A stretch of 64,000 nt of DNA from Herminiimonas sp. (GCA_027310305.1 DAIDBD010000110.1:1-64000), one strand, 5' to 3'. Shown: positions 44,835 through 54,131, counted from the stretch's first letter. The notes: generated by a model from the letters alone, not told the origin. Numbers and translations are program-made.

Positions 44835-45731
44835 TTATGCCAGGATTTTCTGTAACTCTGCCGGCGAAACGGGTTTTCCGTCCGCCAATAACTCGTGAAT
44901 CAAAAGCGCACGGCCATCGCCGCAGATACCGAACATGCGATTATCCACTACCGCCAAGCCTTGCGGCAAATCCGGTTTCGGCGAGCCGGATAAACGGGCC
45001 TTGCCGATCACGACGGTTTTGCCGGCGATCATGGTCCATGCGCCGGGGTAGGGCGGTGCAACCGCACGGTGCAGGTTGTAGACGGCCTGCGCCGGCTGCG
45101 TCCAGTCGATGCGGCCGTCTTCCGGTTTGCGGCCGCCGAAATAGCTGCCTTTCGATAAGTCGTTCGGCAGCTTCGGCGTCCGGCCGCTCAGCATCGCGGG
45201 CAGCGCATTCCACAAGGTCTGTTCGGCGGCGACCACAACCTTGCCGAATACTTCGTAAGCGGTATCGTCCGGCAGGATCGGCACCGCAGTCTGCGCGACG
45301 ATCGCACCGGCATCCGGTTTGGTGGCCATTTCGTGCAAGGTTGCACCGGTTTGCGTCTCGCCATGCAGTACCGCCCAATTGATCGGCACCCGGCCGCGGT
45401 ATTTGGGCAGCAGCGAGCCGTGCATGTTGTAAGCGCCGTGCGCGGCCAATGCCAGCAGTTCTGCCGGCAGCATGTGGCGGTAATAAAAACTGAAAATGAA
45501 ATCCGGCCGTGCGGCGCGGATTCGTGCCGATAGTTCGGGCGATTGCGGGTCGTCCGGCGCGATGAACGGAATGCGGTGTTCGCGGCACAGATCGGCAACC
45601 GATTCGAACCAGATGGTTTCGGCGGGATTGTCTTCATGCGTGACGACCAGCGCCACATCGACGCCGCGCGCCAGCAGCACCTTGATGCAGCGCACGCCGA
45701 CGTTGTGATAGGCAAAAACGACCGCGCGCAT
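44835..45731 (-). CDS. arnA: UDP-L-Ara4N formyltransferase (stand-alone ArnA N-terminal domain)
   Basis: 298 residues, corresponding to only the transformylase half of E. coli ArnA (660 residues). The catalytic triad N102, H104 (N-M-H-G-S-L-L-P) and D140 (K-P-D-A-G) falls at the same numbers as in E. coli ArnA. It would add a formyl group from N10-formyl-THF to UDP-L-Ara4N. The dehydrogenase/decarboxylase half is absent here. It starts three bases after the arnC stop and ends the operon. Confidence 0.85.
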   Translation of the reverse strand: MRAVVFAYHNVGVRCIKVLLARGVDVALVVTHEDNPAETIWFESVADLCREHRIPFIAPDDPQSPELSARIRAARPDFIFSFYYRHMLPAELLALAAHGAYNMHGSLLPKYRGRVPINWAVLHGETQTGATLHEMATKPDAGAIVAQTAVPILPDDTAYEVFGKVVVAAEQTLWNALPAMLSGRTPKLPNDLSKGSYFGGRKPEDGRIDWTQPAQAVYNLHRAVAPPYPGAWTMIAGKTVVIGKARLSGSPKPDLPQGLAVVDNRMFGICGDGRALLIHELLADGKPVSPAELQKILA

Positions 45732-45734
45732 CGG

Positions 45735-46709
45735 TCAGATCCGTGCCGATGACCGCGCGGGCTGGATTTTCTGGTCAGCGGTTTGCTGCAGCACCGTCTG
45801 CACCACGTAGCGCGGCCGTCCCCGCACCTGCTGATAAATGCGCCCCACATATTCGCCGACCAGGCCGATGCCGAACAAGATCACGCCCATCAGGAAAAAG
45901 GTGATGGCAAACAGCGTGAACACACCTTCGACCTCGGCGCCGAGAATGAAGCGCCGTATCAGCAGCAAGATGAACAGTGCCGCCGACAGGAACGACAAGC
46001 CGATGCCGAGCATCGAAAAAAATTGCAGCGGCACCAGCGAAAAGCCGGTCACCAGATCGAAATTCAGGCGGATCAGACTATAAAACGAATACTTCGATTC
46101 GCCGGCCGCGCGTTCTTCATGCTCGACCACGATCTCGGTCGGGTTGCGTGAAAATGTATAAGCCAGCGCCGGGATGAACGTATTGACTTCGCTGCATTGA
46201 TTGATCAGGTCGATCACGTTGCGGCCGTATGCGCGCAGCATGTTGCCCTGATCGGTCATCTTGATGTGCGTGATTCTTTCACGCAGGCGGTTCATCATCC
46301 GGGAAGCATGAGTGCGCCATGCGGAATCCTGGCGTTCGCGCCGGATCGAGCCGACATAATCGTAACCTTCGCGCACCTTCGCGATCAGGTTGCCGATTTC
46401 TTCCGGCGGATTCTGCAGGTCGGCATCGAGCGTCACCACGATCTCGCCGCGGGTCGCTTCGAAGCCGGCCAGGATCGCCATGTGCTGGCCGTAATTGCCG
46501 TTGAACAGCACGACGCGCGTGACATCGGGACGGTCCCGGAACTGGTCGGCGAGAATGGCGGCGGAACGGTCGCGGCTGCCGTCATTGATGAAGACGATTT
46601 CGTACGCAAGGCCGAGCGCATCGAGCGCCGGATAGAGCCGCGCGAACAGCTTGGCGAGACCGGCTTCTTCGTTATAAACAGGAATGACGACGGAGAGTTC
46701 TGGTTTCAT
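45735..46709 (-). CDS. arnC: Undecaprenyl-phosphate 4-deoxy-4-formamido-L-arabinose transferase
   Basis: About 324 residues. I chose the ATG at 46709 over an in-frame TTG one codon upstream. A GT2 glycosyltransferase (V-V-I-P-V-Y-N-E-E, D-A-D-L-Q-N-P-P) with two C-terminal membrane helices (about 230-255 and 265-290) as in ArnC. It transfers the formamido-sugar to undecaprenyl phosphate at the inner membrane. It lies 14 bases after arnB and leads into arnA. Confidence 0.9.
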   Translation of the reverse strand: MKPELSVVIPVYNEEAGLAKLFARLYPALDALGLAYEIVFINDGSRDRSAAILADQFRDRPDVTRVVLFNGNYGQHMAILAGFEATRGEIVVTLDADLQNPPEEIGNLIAKVREGYDYVGSIRRERQDSAWRTHASRMMNRLRERITHIKMTDQGNMLRAYGRNVIDLINQCSEVNTFIPALAYTFSRNPTEIVVEHEERAAGESKYSFYSLIRLNFDLVTGFSLVPLQFFSMLGIGLSFLSAALFILLLIRRFILGAEVEGVFTLFAITFFLMGVILFGIGLVGEYVGRIYQQVRGRPRYVVQTVLQQTADQKIQPARSSARI

Positions 46710-46723
46710 CAATGGGCAGTTTT

Positions 46724-47845
46724 CTATTGAAGTACCGATTTTACCGCGTCGACCGCACGTTCGACATCGTTTTCATTCATCGCGGAAAACATCGGCAGCG
46801 ACACGATTTGGCGTCCGACGCGTTCGGCGACCGGGAACATGCCTTCCTTGAAGCCGCGTTCGCGGTACAGCGTGAACAGGTGGATCGGCGGATAGTGATA
46901 GCCGATGCCGATATTGCGCTCCATCATTTTCGCCATGAAATCGGCGCGCGTGATCCGCTCGGGCAGAACGAGCTGGAACATGTGCCAGTTGGTCTGTTCG
47001 AAATCGGCGACCGGCAGTTGCGCGCGGGACTGCGCTTCGAACCCGGAACCGAAGGCGGCAAAATAATGCCGGGCCAACATGCGGCGTTTGGCGGTGATCG
47101 CTTCAATGTGCGCGAATTGCTCCAGTCCTATGGTTGCGGCAATATCGGTCATGTTGAACTTGCCGCCGAGCACATCGACATCGATGCCGTCGAAGCCGTG
47201 ACGAGTCACGCCTTGCAGCCGGTATTTTTCCGCCAGCCGCGCTTCTTCGGCATCGTTGAGCACCAGGCAGCCGCCTTCGGACGTCGTGATGTTTTTGTTG
47301 GCCTGAAAACTGAATGATGCGAAATCGCCGAACGCGCCGATGCGCCGGTCTTTCCAGTACGAGCCGATCGCTTGCGCGGCGTCTTCGACCACGCGCAAAC
47401 CATGCTTGTTCGCAATCGCGTACAACCGCTCCATGTCGACCGGCAGGCCCGCCAGATAAACCGGGATGATCGCCTTGGTGCGCGGCGTAATCGCTGCTTC
47501 CAGTTTGTCCAGATCAATGTTGCGCGTGACCGGGTCGATGTCGGCAAATGCCGGCGTCGCGCCGACTTCGATGATCACGTTCGCGGTGGCGACCCATGAA
47601 ATCGGCGTCGTGATGACTTCATCGCCCGGGCCGATGCCGGCGATGCGCAACGCAATCTCCATCGTGCAGGTGCCGGAATTGAACGTGCGTACCGGGCGGC
47701 CGCCGAAATATCCGGACAGCATGGCCTCGAACGCCTGCACTTTCGGACCGCTGGTAATCCAGCCCGAGCGCAGCACATCGGCAACGGCGGCAATCGTCGC
47801 TTCATCGATGGTAGGTTTGGAGAAAGGCAAAAAGGGCTGTGTCAT
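46724..47845 (-). CDS. arnB: UDP-4-amino-4-deoxy-L-arabinose aminotransferase
   Basis: A 373-residue DegT/DnrJ/EryC1 aminotransferase. The PLP lysine is K184 (F-Q-A-N-K-N-I-T-T-S-E-G-G). It would convert the UDP-4-keto-pentose to UDP-L-Ara4N. The UDP-keto-sugar must come from a dehydrogenase outside the window. A 208-base gap with nested inverted repeats separates it from the upstream arnE-like gene, so it may have its own promoter. ArnB-type is supported by the neighbours more than by unique motifs. Confidence 0.88.
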   Translation of the reverse strand: MTQPFLPFSKPTIDEATIAAVADVLRSGWITSGPKVQAFEAMLSGYFGGRPVRTFNSGTCTMEIALRIAGIGPGDEVITTPISWVATANVIIEVGATPAFADIDPVTRNIDLDKLEAAITPRTKAIIPVYLAGLPVDMERLYAIANKHGLRVVEDAAQAIGSYWKDRRIGAFGDFASFSFQANKNITTSEGGCLVLNDAEEARLAEKYRLQGVTRHGFDGIDVDVLGGKFNMTDIAATIGLEQFAHIEAITAKRRMLARHYFAAFGSGFEAQSRAQLPVADFEQTNWHMFQLVLPERITRADFMAKMMERNIGIGYHYPPIHLFTLYRERGFKEGMFPVAERVGRQIVSLPMFSAMNENDVERAVDAVKSVLQ

Positions 47846-47882
47846 GGGTTCGATGCAAAAGTGCGAGATTGAAATATTTACT

Positions 47883-47994
47883 GATGTTATGCATGTCCTT
47901 GATGACGAAAGGCATGGTCCACGAAAGACACGAAAAAGATGAATAAGGAGTGTTATGAACTTTTCGTGTCTTTCGTGAATAAATGCATAACATC
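47883..47994. repeat. Nested inverted repeats containing the CACGAAA-type repeat
   Basis: The outer arms GATGTTATGCAT (47883-47894) and ATGCATAACATC (47983-47994) are perfect 12-base inverted repeats. Inside, CACGAAAGACACGAAAA (47920-47936) pairs perfectly with its reverse complement at 47961-47977. The inner 17-mer is the same as in the repeat at 20901-20975. The element fills the gap between arnB and the arnE-like gene. Confidence 0.75.
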
Positions 47995-48053
47995 GATTAT
48001 TTAAAAGCAGACATGATTACAAGGAAGCAGGTTCATTTTCAGACGTTGCCGAT

Positions 48054-48425
48054 TCAACTGCGCGCCAGCAAGATAACGCCGACAATGATGACGCCGATCG
48101 CCAGCATTCTCTGCGTGGAAACCATTTCTCCCAGAAAATACCATGCGCCGATCGCGTTGATGATATAGCCGAGAGACAGCATCGGATACGCAATCGTGAC
48201 GTCTACCCGCGACAGGCCGATGATCCAGACCAGCACCGACACCACATAACAGGTCAAACCGCCCAGGATCGGCAACTGCGTCGCCAGTTTCAAGCCGGTT
48301 GCAAACCAGTTTTCCGCCGTCAGATGGATCGCGCCGACGGCGTTGGTGCCGGCCTTGAGCAGCAGTTGCGCGATTGCATTCAAACAAATGCCGGTCAGGA
48401 TGAAGCCGAAGGTGGGGAGATTCAT
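48054..48425 (-). CDS. Small EmrE/EamA-type membrane protein, ArnE/ArnF-like flippase subunit
   Basis: A 123-residue protein with four hydrophobic helices (about 5-25, 42-62, 68-90, 98-120), the size of ArnE/ArnF. The segment L-S-R-V-D-V-T-I-A-Y-P is typical of this sub-family. With a partner it would flip undecaprenyl-phosphate-Ara4N across the inner membrane. It lies ten bases after arnT. Only one such gene is present, so it may act as a homodimer or with a distant partner. Confidence 0.78.
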   Translation of the reverse strand: MNLPTFGFILTGICLNAIAQLLLKAGTNAVGAIHLTAENWFATGLKLATQLPILGGLTCYVVSVLVWIIGLSRVDVTIAYPMLSLGYIINAIGAWYFLGEMVSTQRMLAIGVIIVGVILLARS

Positions 48426-48435
48426 CGGACGGCTT

Positions 48436-50097
48436 TCAATTCCTGGGATCGTTGACGACGATTACACGGCGCGGATCTTGTCCAATGACGCGCATCGGCA
48501 GATGCCGTTTCTGAAAGTCGGCATACACCGGCAGGCTCAGGATGGCGACCGCTTTCTTGCCGGCGGCATGGTCTGCATTCCATTGCGCGACGAATGCGTC
48601 GCGCGTCGGCAGCCACAGATGCGGTTCCTGCTGCAGGCCGAACGCCATTTCATCGGCACTTTCGACCAGGATTGTCGTGCGGCGCAGATAAAACGGCAAC
48701 GACTGCTCGTACCGGCCGACCGCATACAGCGGAGTTTGCGCCGTCAGTTCGGCCTTGATCGCCGGCACATGCAGCGTGCCGGCTGCATAGCGGCCCAGCG
48801 GTTCGTGGCCGAAAATCAATAGTTGCCCGCCGATGAAGCCGGTTGCTGCGAGCACCAGGATCGCCCATTCCTTGCGGCGACGCGCCAGCCGGATCGTAAT
48901 CAGGCTGCCGATGATTGCCAGTATGGCGGCCGCGCCGACCCAATAGGTATACGACTGATACAGCGGATGTGTGTAGGCGTCGGCGCCCAGAGCCGGAATT
49001 TTCGGCACGAAAGCCAGCCCGATGGCGCTGAAAAGAGCAAGCAGGCCGGCGGCAAAAACAACGCTTTTGTGCGATGCCTGTTCCAGTTCGCATGCGATCA
49101 ATAACGCCAGCGCCGGGAAAATCGGCAGGATATACGATGGCAGCTTGGAACCGGATATGCTGAAAAAAAGGAAAATGAAGGCCGACCAGATCAGCAGCAT
49201 CTTTTTCGGTTGAAAGCCGTTTGTTGCATCGCGCCGGCCGTTCCACAGGCTTTGCGCCAGCACGCCTAGCCAGGGAAAGATGCCTAGCAGCAGGATCGGG
49301 ATGAAGTAGTACCACGGTCCCGCGCGGTTGTGGATCTTGCTGGTGAAGCGCTGCAAATGCTCGTGGATAAAGAAAAAATACGGAAATTCCGGATTATCCA
49401 GCGACACCAGAACAAACCATGGCACCGTGATCGCAAAAAATACCAGCAAGCCGAGACCGGCGTGCAGCCGTTTCCAGATGGCCCAGTCGCGCGCGATCGC
49501 GGTGTAAAGCACCAGCACCGCTCCCGGCAGCACGATGCCGATCAAGCCTTTGGACAGCACCGCCAAACCCATGCCGGCCCAGCAGGCCAGCATCCAGCTG
49601 CGCCGTTCGCGTTCGCTCGCGTCATTGCGCTGGGCCAGCAGCAAGCCGCACAGCGTCAGCGCCATCATGCCCGACAGGCCCATGTCGAGCGTATTGATAT
49701 GGCCGAGCGCCGCCCAGAAAAAACTGGAACCCAGCACGATTGCCGCAGTAAATCCGACACGCTCGCCGAATACCCGGCGCCCGGCATGCGCGACCAACGC
49801 GATGCCGAGCAAGCCGCACAGGCCGGTCCATAACCGCGCCTGCCATTCGCCGAGGCCGAACAGTTTGAAGGTCAATGCGTTCATCCAGTTTTGCAGCGGC
49901 GGCTTTTCGAAATACTTGATGCCGTTCAGGCGGGGCGTGATCCAGTCGTTGGTCGTGACCATTTCGCGCGCCATTTCCGCATAACGGCCTTCGTCGGTCG
50001 GCACCAGCGTACGGGCGCCCAGGCCATAAAACCAGACGAGACAAAAAGCGAGGAGCAGTCCCCATACCAGGGGTTTGGATTTGTGCAGATTGTTCAT
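48436..50097 (-). CDS. arnT: Lipid A 4-amino-4-deoxy-L-arabinose transferase-like GT83 protein
   Basis: A 553-residue polytopic glycosyltransferase (GT83/PMT type) with about twelve membrane helices and a C-terminal soluble region (about 430-553). The first periplasmic loop has T-D-E-G-R-Y-A-E-M-A-R-E-M, which includes the catalytic Asp/Glu region of ArnT, and E-K-P-P-L-Q-N-W follows. It would add L-Ara4N to lipid A phosphates and so lower polymyxin binding. The ATG overlaps the stop of the upstream Mth938-like gene (ATGA). Confidence 0.88.
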   Translation of the reverse strand: MNNLHKSKPLVWGLLLAFCLVWFYGLGARTLVPTDEGRYAEMAREMVTTNDWITPRLNGIKYFEKPPLQNWMNALTFKLFGLGEWQARLWTGLCGLLGIALVAHAGRRVFGERVGFTAAIVLGSSFFWAALGHINTLDMGLSGMMALTLCGLLLAQRNDASERERRSWMLACWAGMGLAVLSKGLIGIVLPGAVLVLYTAIARDWAIWKRLHAGLGLLVFFAITVPWFVLVSLDNPEFPYFFFIHEHLQRFTSKIHNRAGPWYYFIPILLLGIFPWLGVLAQSLWNGRRDATNGFQPKKMLLIWSAFIFLFFSISGSKLPSYILPIFPALALLIACELEQASHKSVVFAAGLLALFSAIGLAFVPKIPALGADAYTHPLYQSYTYWVGAAAILAIIGSLITIRLARRRKEWAILVLAATGFIGGQLLIFGHEPLGRYAAGTLHVPAIKAELTAQTPLYAVGRYEQSLPFYLRRTTILVESADEMAFGLQQEPHLWLPTRDAFVAQWNADHAAGKKAVAILSLPVYADFQKRHLPMRVIGQDPRRVIVVNDPRN

Positions 50098-50483
50098 AGG
50101 TTTTTCGCAGGGGCGCCGATAATCAGCGCCAGCGCGACCTTGCGGCCTTCCGCCATCAGAATGTTATAGGTGCGGCACGCCGCCTGATTGTCCATGCATT
50201 CGACGCCGATGCGGCGGGCTGTCAGGGAAGTTGTCAATTCGGGATGAACGAAACGCTGGCGCTGGCCGGTGCCGAGAATCACGACATCCGGCGCGGCCGC
50301 GTCGATCTGCTCGAAATCCGCAAGCGCCAGTTCGTCGAAAGACTGCACCGGCCATGCGACCGGGGCGGTTTCGGGCAACACGATCAGACTGTGTTCGAAG
50401 CGTACCGCATTGATTTCAACGCCTGTGTCATCGTAGGCGGTAACGGTTTGATACTGCCTGGTAGAGGTGGAGTGGAGCTTCAT
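50094..50483 (-). CDS. Mth938-like (DUF498) domain protein
   Basis: A 129-residue protein with the Mth938 fold landmarks: P-D-V-V-I-L-G-T-G-Q-R-Q-R-F near 64-77 and late R-R-I-G-V-E-C-M-D-N-Q-A-A-C-R-T-Y-N-I-L-M-A-E-G-R-K-V (in pieces). Family members are small and of unclear function; a eukaryotic relative is NDUFAF3. It overlaps arnT by four bases, so it is cotranscribed with the lipid A genes. A direct role there is not established. Confidence 0.88.
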   Translation of the reverse strand: MKLHSTSTRQYQTVTAYDDTGVEINAVRFEHSLIVLPETAPVAWPVQSFDELALADFEQIDAAAPDVVILGTGQRQRFVHPELTTSLTARRIGVECMDNQAACRTYNILMAEGRKVALALIIGAPAKNL

Positions 50484-50687
50484 AAGGTTGCAGGCAGCGT
50501 TGGAAGATGCTCGTTCCCCCGCGAATTCCCGACAATTGGATGAGAAAGAAGCGGCATTGTAGCGTTTTCCGCGTTAAAACGACCGTTATCGATTGATAAA
50601 ACGAAGCGCTTTCGGCAAAATGGACCCTTTATCGCGGTGCAACATTGCACTTGCGCGTTGCGCCAAAAACTGTGAGAGGGTGGATTC

Positions 50688-51917
50688 GTGCGACCGATTC
50701 AAAAATCGAAAAAACTGGCGGACGTCTGTTACGACATCCGCGGCCCGGTGCTGGAAAAAGCCAGGCAGATGGAGGAAGAGGGCCACAAGATCATCAAATT
50801 GAACATCGGCAATCTCGGCGTGTTCGGTTTCGATGCGCCCGATGAAATCGTGCACGACATGATCATCAACATGGGCAATGCGTCGGCCTATACCGATTCC
50901 AAGGGCTTGTTCGCGCCGCGCAAGGCCGTCATGCATTACACGCAGCAAAAGAATGTCGCCGGCGTCACGATCGACGATATTTATCTGGGCAATGGCGCCT
51001 CCGAGCTGATCGTGATGAGCATGAACGCCTTGCTCAACACCGGCGATGAAGTATTGGTGCCGGCGCCCGACTACCCGTTGTGGACTGCGGCGGTCAGCCT
51101 GTCGGGCGGCAAGCCGGTGCATTACGTCTGCGACGAGCAGACGGGCTGGCTGCCGGACATCGACGACATCAAGAAAAAAATCACGCCGAACACCAAGGCG
51201 ATTGTCGTCATCAATCCGAACAATCCGACCGGCGCGCTGTATTCGGTCGAGGTGCTGCAGCAGATCGTCGAGGTCGCGCGTCAGCACCAGCTGATCGTGT
51301 TCGCCGACGAGATTTACGACAAGGTGCTGTACGACGGCGCGACGCATACTTCGCTGGCGTCGCTGGCGGACGACGTGCTGTTCATTACCTTCAATGGCCT
51401 GTCGAAAAACTACCGGTCCTGCGGTTACCGCGCCGGCTGGATGGTGGTGTCCGGCGAAAAGAAGCATGCGAAGGATTACATCGAAGGCTTGAACATGCTG
51501 ACCTCGATGCGGCTGTGCGCCAATGCGCCGGGCCAGTATGCGATCCAGACCGCGCTCGGCGGCTACCAGAGCATCAACGATCTGGTCGGCCCCGGCGGCC
51601 GTTTGTTGCGGCAGCGCGATCTGGCGCACAAGCTATTGACCGACATACCGGGCGTCACGTGCGTCAAGCCGAAGTCCGCGCTGTACATGTTTCCGAAGCT
51701 CGATGCGGCCATGTATCCGATTGCCGACGACCAGCAATTCGCTTACGAACTGCTGGACGAGGAGCGGGTGCTGATCGTGCAGGGCACCGGTTTCAATTGC
51801 CCGACTGCCGATCATTTCCGCGTCGTGTTCCTGCCGAATACCGATGACCTGACCGATGCGATCGGCCGCATTGCGCGATTCCTCGACGGCTATCGCAAGC
51901 GGCACGGCACGGCTTGA
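50688..51917 (+). CDS. alaA: Alanine-synthesizing aminotransferase (AlaA-type)
   Basis: A 409-residue class I aminotransferase starting at GTG (50688) after GAGAGGG. The PLP lysine is K240 (F-N-G-L-S-K-N-Y-R) and the Asp/Tyr pair A-D-E-I-Y-D is at 206-211. It matches AlaA, glutamate-pyruvate transaminase. In Burkholderiales it is a standard first gene of the hom-thrC operon; hom follows after 68 bases. Confidence 0.9.
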   Translation: MRPIQKSKKLADVCYDIRGPVLEKARQMEEEGHKIIKLNIGNLGVFGFDAPDEIVHDMIINMGNASAYTDSKGLFAPRKAVMHYTQQKNVAGVTIDDIYLGNGASELIVMSMNALLNTGDEVLVPAPDYPLWTAAVSLSGGKPVHYVCDEQTGWLPDIDDIKKKITPNTKAIVVINPNNPTGALYSVEVLQQIVEVARQHQLIVFADEIYDKVLYDGATHTSLASLADDVLFITFNGLSKNYRSCGYRAGWMVVSGEKKHAKDYIEGLNMLTSMRLCANAPGQYAIQTALGGYQSINDLVGPGGRLLRQRDLAHKLLTDIPGVTCVKPKSALYMFPKLDAAMYPIADDQQFAYELLDEERVLIVQGTGFNCPTADHFRVVFLPNTDDLTDAIGRIARFLDGYRKRHGTA

Positions 51918-51985
51918 TCGGCTGCGTTCCCTCTTCTTTACGGAAGGGGAGCAAAACACCAAATTTTTTAAAGACATCACGCATC

Positions 51986-53296
51986 ATGAAACCCATCAAA
52001 GTAGGCCTGCTAGGCATCGGCACCGTCGGCGCCGGCACATTCAACGTCCTGAAACGCAACCAGGAAGAAATCAGGCGGCGCGCAGGCCGCGGTATTGAAA
52101 TCGCGATGGTTGCCGATCTGGATACCGCGCGCGCCAAGGAATTGACGAACGGCGAATGCGAAGTCGTCAGCGACGCCAACCTGGTGGTGAACAATCCCGG
52201 CATCGATATCGTGATCGAATTGATCGGCGGTTACGGCATCGCCAAGGACCTGGTGATGAAAGCGATTGCCAACGGCAAGCACGTCGTCACGGCCAACAAG
52301 GCATTGCTCGCCCTGCACGGCACCGAAATCTTCAAGGCCGCGCAAGACAAGGGCGTGATGGTGGCATTCGAGGCGGCGGTTGCGGGCGGCATTCCGATCA
52401 TCAAGGCGTTGCGCGAAGGCCTGACCGCGAACCGCATTCAATGGATTGCCGGCATCATCAACGGCACCACCAATTTCATCCTGTCCGAAATGCGCGACAA
52501 GGGCCTGGATTTCGACACCGTGCTGAAAGAGGCGCAACGCCTGGGTTACGCCGAAGCCGACACGACCTTCGATATCGAAGGCGTGGATGCGGCGCACAAG
52601 GCGACCATCATGTCGGCGATTGCATTCGGCATTCCGGTCCAGTTCGACAAGGCGCACGTGGAAGGCATCACCAGGCTGCAGGCGGCCGATATCCGTTACG
52701 CCGAGCAGCTCGGCTATCGCATCAAGCTGCTGGGCATCACCCGGCGCACGCCGCAAGGCATCGAGCTGCGCGTGCATCCGACGCTGATTCCCGCCAAGCG
52801 GCTGATCGCCAATGTCGAAGGCGCGATGAATGCGGTGCTGGTGCAGGGCGACGCCGTCGGCGCCACGCTGTACTACGGCAAAGGCGCCGGCGCCGAGCCG
52901 ACCGCCTCGGCCGTGATCGCCGATCTGGTCGATATCACCCGGCTGGCGACCGCCGATCCGGAACATCGCGTGCCGCACCTCGCATTCCAGCCGAATGCGA
53001 TGGCCGACACGCCGATCCTGCCGATGTCGGAAATCACGACCAGCTACTATCTGCGCATCCGCGTGGCGGACAAGCTGGGCGTACTGGCCGGCGTCACCCG
53101 CATCCTCGCCGATTCGACGATCTCGATCGATGCGATGCTGCAGAAAGAACCGGCGGAAGGCGAAACGCAAACCGACATCATCATGCTGACGCATCAGACG
53201 CAGGAAAAGAATGTGGACGCGGCGATTGCGAAGATCGAGGCGTTGTCCACCGTGGTCGGCAGCGTTACCCGGATTCGGCTGGAAGAGTTGAGTTGA
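51986..53296 (+). CDS. hom: Homoserine dehydrogenase
   Basis: 436 residues from the ATG at 51986 (the open frame runs 72 bases further back without a better start). Rossmann motif G-I-G-T-V-G is at 9-14, then the catalytic domain with E-A-A-V-A-G-G-I-P and G-I-I-N-G-T-T-N-F-I-L, and a C-terminal ACT domain (about 350-430) for threonine feedback. It reduces aspartate semialdehyde to homoserine. Normally thrC follows directly; here a threonine-degradation block lies between. Confidence 0.95.
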   Translation: MKPIKVGLLGIGTVGAGTFNVLKRNQEEIRRRAGRGIEIAMVADLDTARAKELTNGECEVVSDANLVVNNPGIDIVIELIGGYGIAKDLVMKAIANGKHVVTANKALLALHGTEIFKAAQDKGVMVAFEAAVAGGIPIIKALREGLTANRIQWIAGIINGTTNFILSEMRDKGLDFDTVLKEAQRLGYAEADTTFDIEGVDAAHKATIMSAIAFGIPVQFDKAHVEGITRLQAADIRYAEQLGYRIKLLGITRRTPQGIELRVHPTLIPAKRLIANVEGAMNAVLVQGDAVGATLYYGKGAGAEPTASAVIADLVDITRLATADPEHRVPHLAFQPNAMADTPILPMSEITTSYYLRIRVADKLGVLAGVTRILADSTISIDAMLQKEPAEGETQTDIIMLTHQTQEKNVDAAIAKIEALSTVVGSVTRIRLEELS

Positions 53297-53352
53297 TCTG
53301 ATAAGGCAGGGCGGGCGCAACGTGCTCACCCTGCAACCGCTGCAAGTCTGTT

Positions 53353-53931
53353 TTATCTGTGTATCACCACCAGCAGCGCCTTCGCCTCGCTCTTTCCCGC
53401 ATTGCGGATCGCATGGCTCTTGTCCGCCTGATAGCGCGCGGTTCCCCCCGTCTTGAGCTTCTTCTTTATTCCATCGACTTCGACCTCCAGCGCGCCGTGC
53501 AGCAAGGTCAGGTATTCCATCGTGCCCGGATCATGCGGATTGGAGACCAGCGCGCCATCCGGCGCCAGCGTCAGCTCGTACCATTCATATTTTCCGGCCA
53601 GTTCCATCGGTCCCAGAATCCGCAGCACATAACCGGCGTGATTGCCCGGCAGCGTCGGGGTTTCATGCGGTTCCAGAATGTGGATCGCCTCGACCGACTT
53701 CGGTTCGCCGGCCAGCAATTCCTCTATGCCGATGCCCAGCGCATTGGCGAGCCTCCAAGCGACGGCAATGGTCGGATTGGCTTTTTCGCGTTCGATTTGC
53801 GACAGCATCGATTTCGAGACGCCGGCCGCACGCGACAGGTCTTCCAGTGTCAAACCGCGTTTCAGACGCATTTTCTGCAGGGTGGCACCTACTTCCGGCG
53901 GAGAAACGGGGAGAGGATTGGGCTGTTTCAT
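53353..53931 (-). CDS. XRE-family HTH regulator with C-terminal cupin domain
   Basis: About 192 residues from the ATG at 53931; an in-frame TTG lies seven codons upstream. HTH about 12-66 (L-T-L-E-D-L-S-R-A-A-G-V-S-K-S-M-L-S-Q-I-E-R) followed by a cupin (about 110-190, with P-G-T-M-E-Y-L-T-L-L-H-G). This is a common single-protein sensor-repressor design. It is divergent from kbl and likely controls kbl-tdh, perhaps in answer to threonine or a related amino acid. A perfect palindrome lies in its own promoter. Confidence 0.88.
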   Translation of the reverse strand: MKQPNPLPVSPPEVGATLQKMRLKRGLTLEDLSRAAGVSKSMLSQIEREKANPTIAVAWRLANALGIGIEELLAGEPKSVEAIHILEPHETPTLPGNHAGYVLRILGPMELAGKYEWYELTLAPDGALVSNPHDPGTMEYLTLLHGALEVEVDGIKKKLKTGGTARYQADKSHAIRNAGKSEAKALLVVIHR

Positions 53932-53970
53932 GAAGATGCTTGCAATGTTCAATGAGGATCGCTAATATCC

Positions 53971-53999
53971 ATTATATTGAACTTAAGTTCTAAATAATG
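53971..53999 (-). promoter_or_regulatory. Promoter of the XRE-cupin gene with a 12-bp palindromic operator
   Basis: On the minus strand TATAAT (53976-53971) is a perfect -10 and CATTAT (53999-53994) a weak -35, 17 bases apart. In the spacer lies GAACTTAAGTTC (53979-53990), a perfect 12-base palindrome. Such placement is typical for an autorepressor site. Confidence 0.55.
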
Positions 54000-54023
54000 G
54001 AATTATGGATTGATCTAGGAAAT

Positions 54024-54051
54024 TGCATCGTAACAGAGAGCTTGTAATATG
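54024..54051 (+). promoter_or_regulatory. Candidate sigma-70 promoter of kbl
   Basis: TTGCAT (54024-54029) and TAATAT (54046-54051) are separated by 16 bases and lie about 80 bases upstream of the kbl ATG. The palindrome at 53979-53990 is about 34 bases further upstream, so a regulator bound there could act on both divergent promoters. Confidence 0.45.
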
Positions 54052-54131
54052 GATATGCATTGCTGTGCTGAAAGAATGGCCGGTTCCGCTGCAATTACAA
54101 GAAACGATTCGAAGAAATAACGAGGACTGTA

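Noticed and set aside
47802-47993. 63-codon minus-strand open frame upstream of arnB
   Set aside because: It runs through the nested inverted repeats and shares its S-C-L-S-W-T string with the false upstream extension of the ROK gene, so it is repeat-derived.
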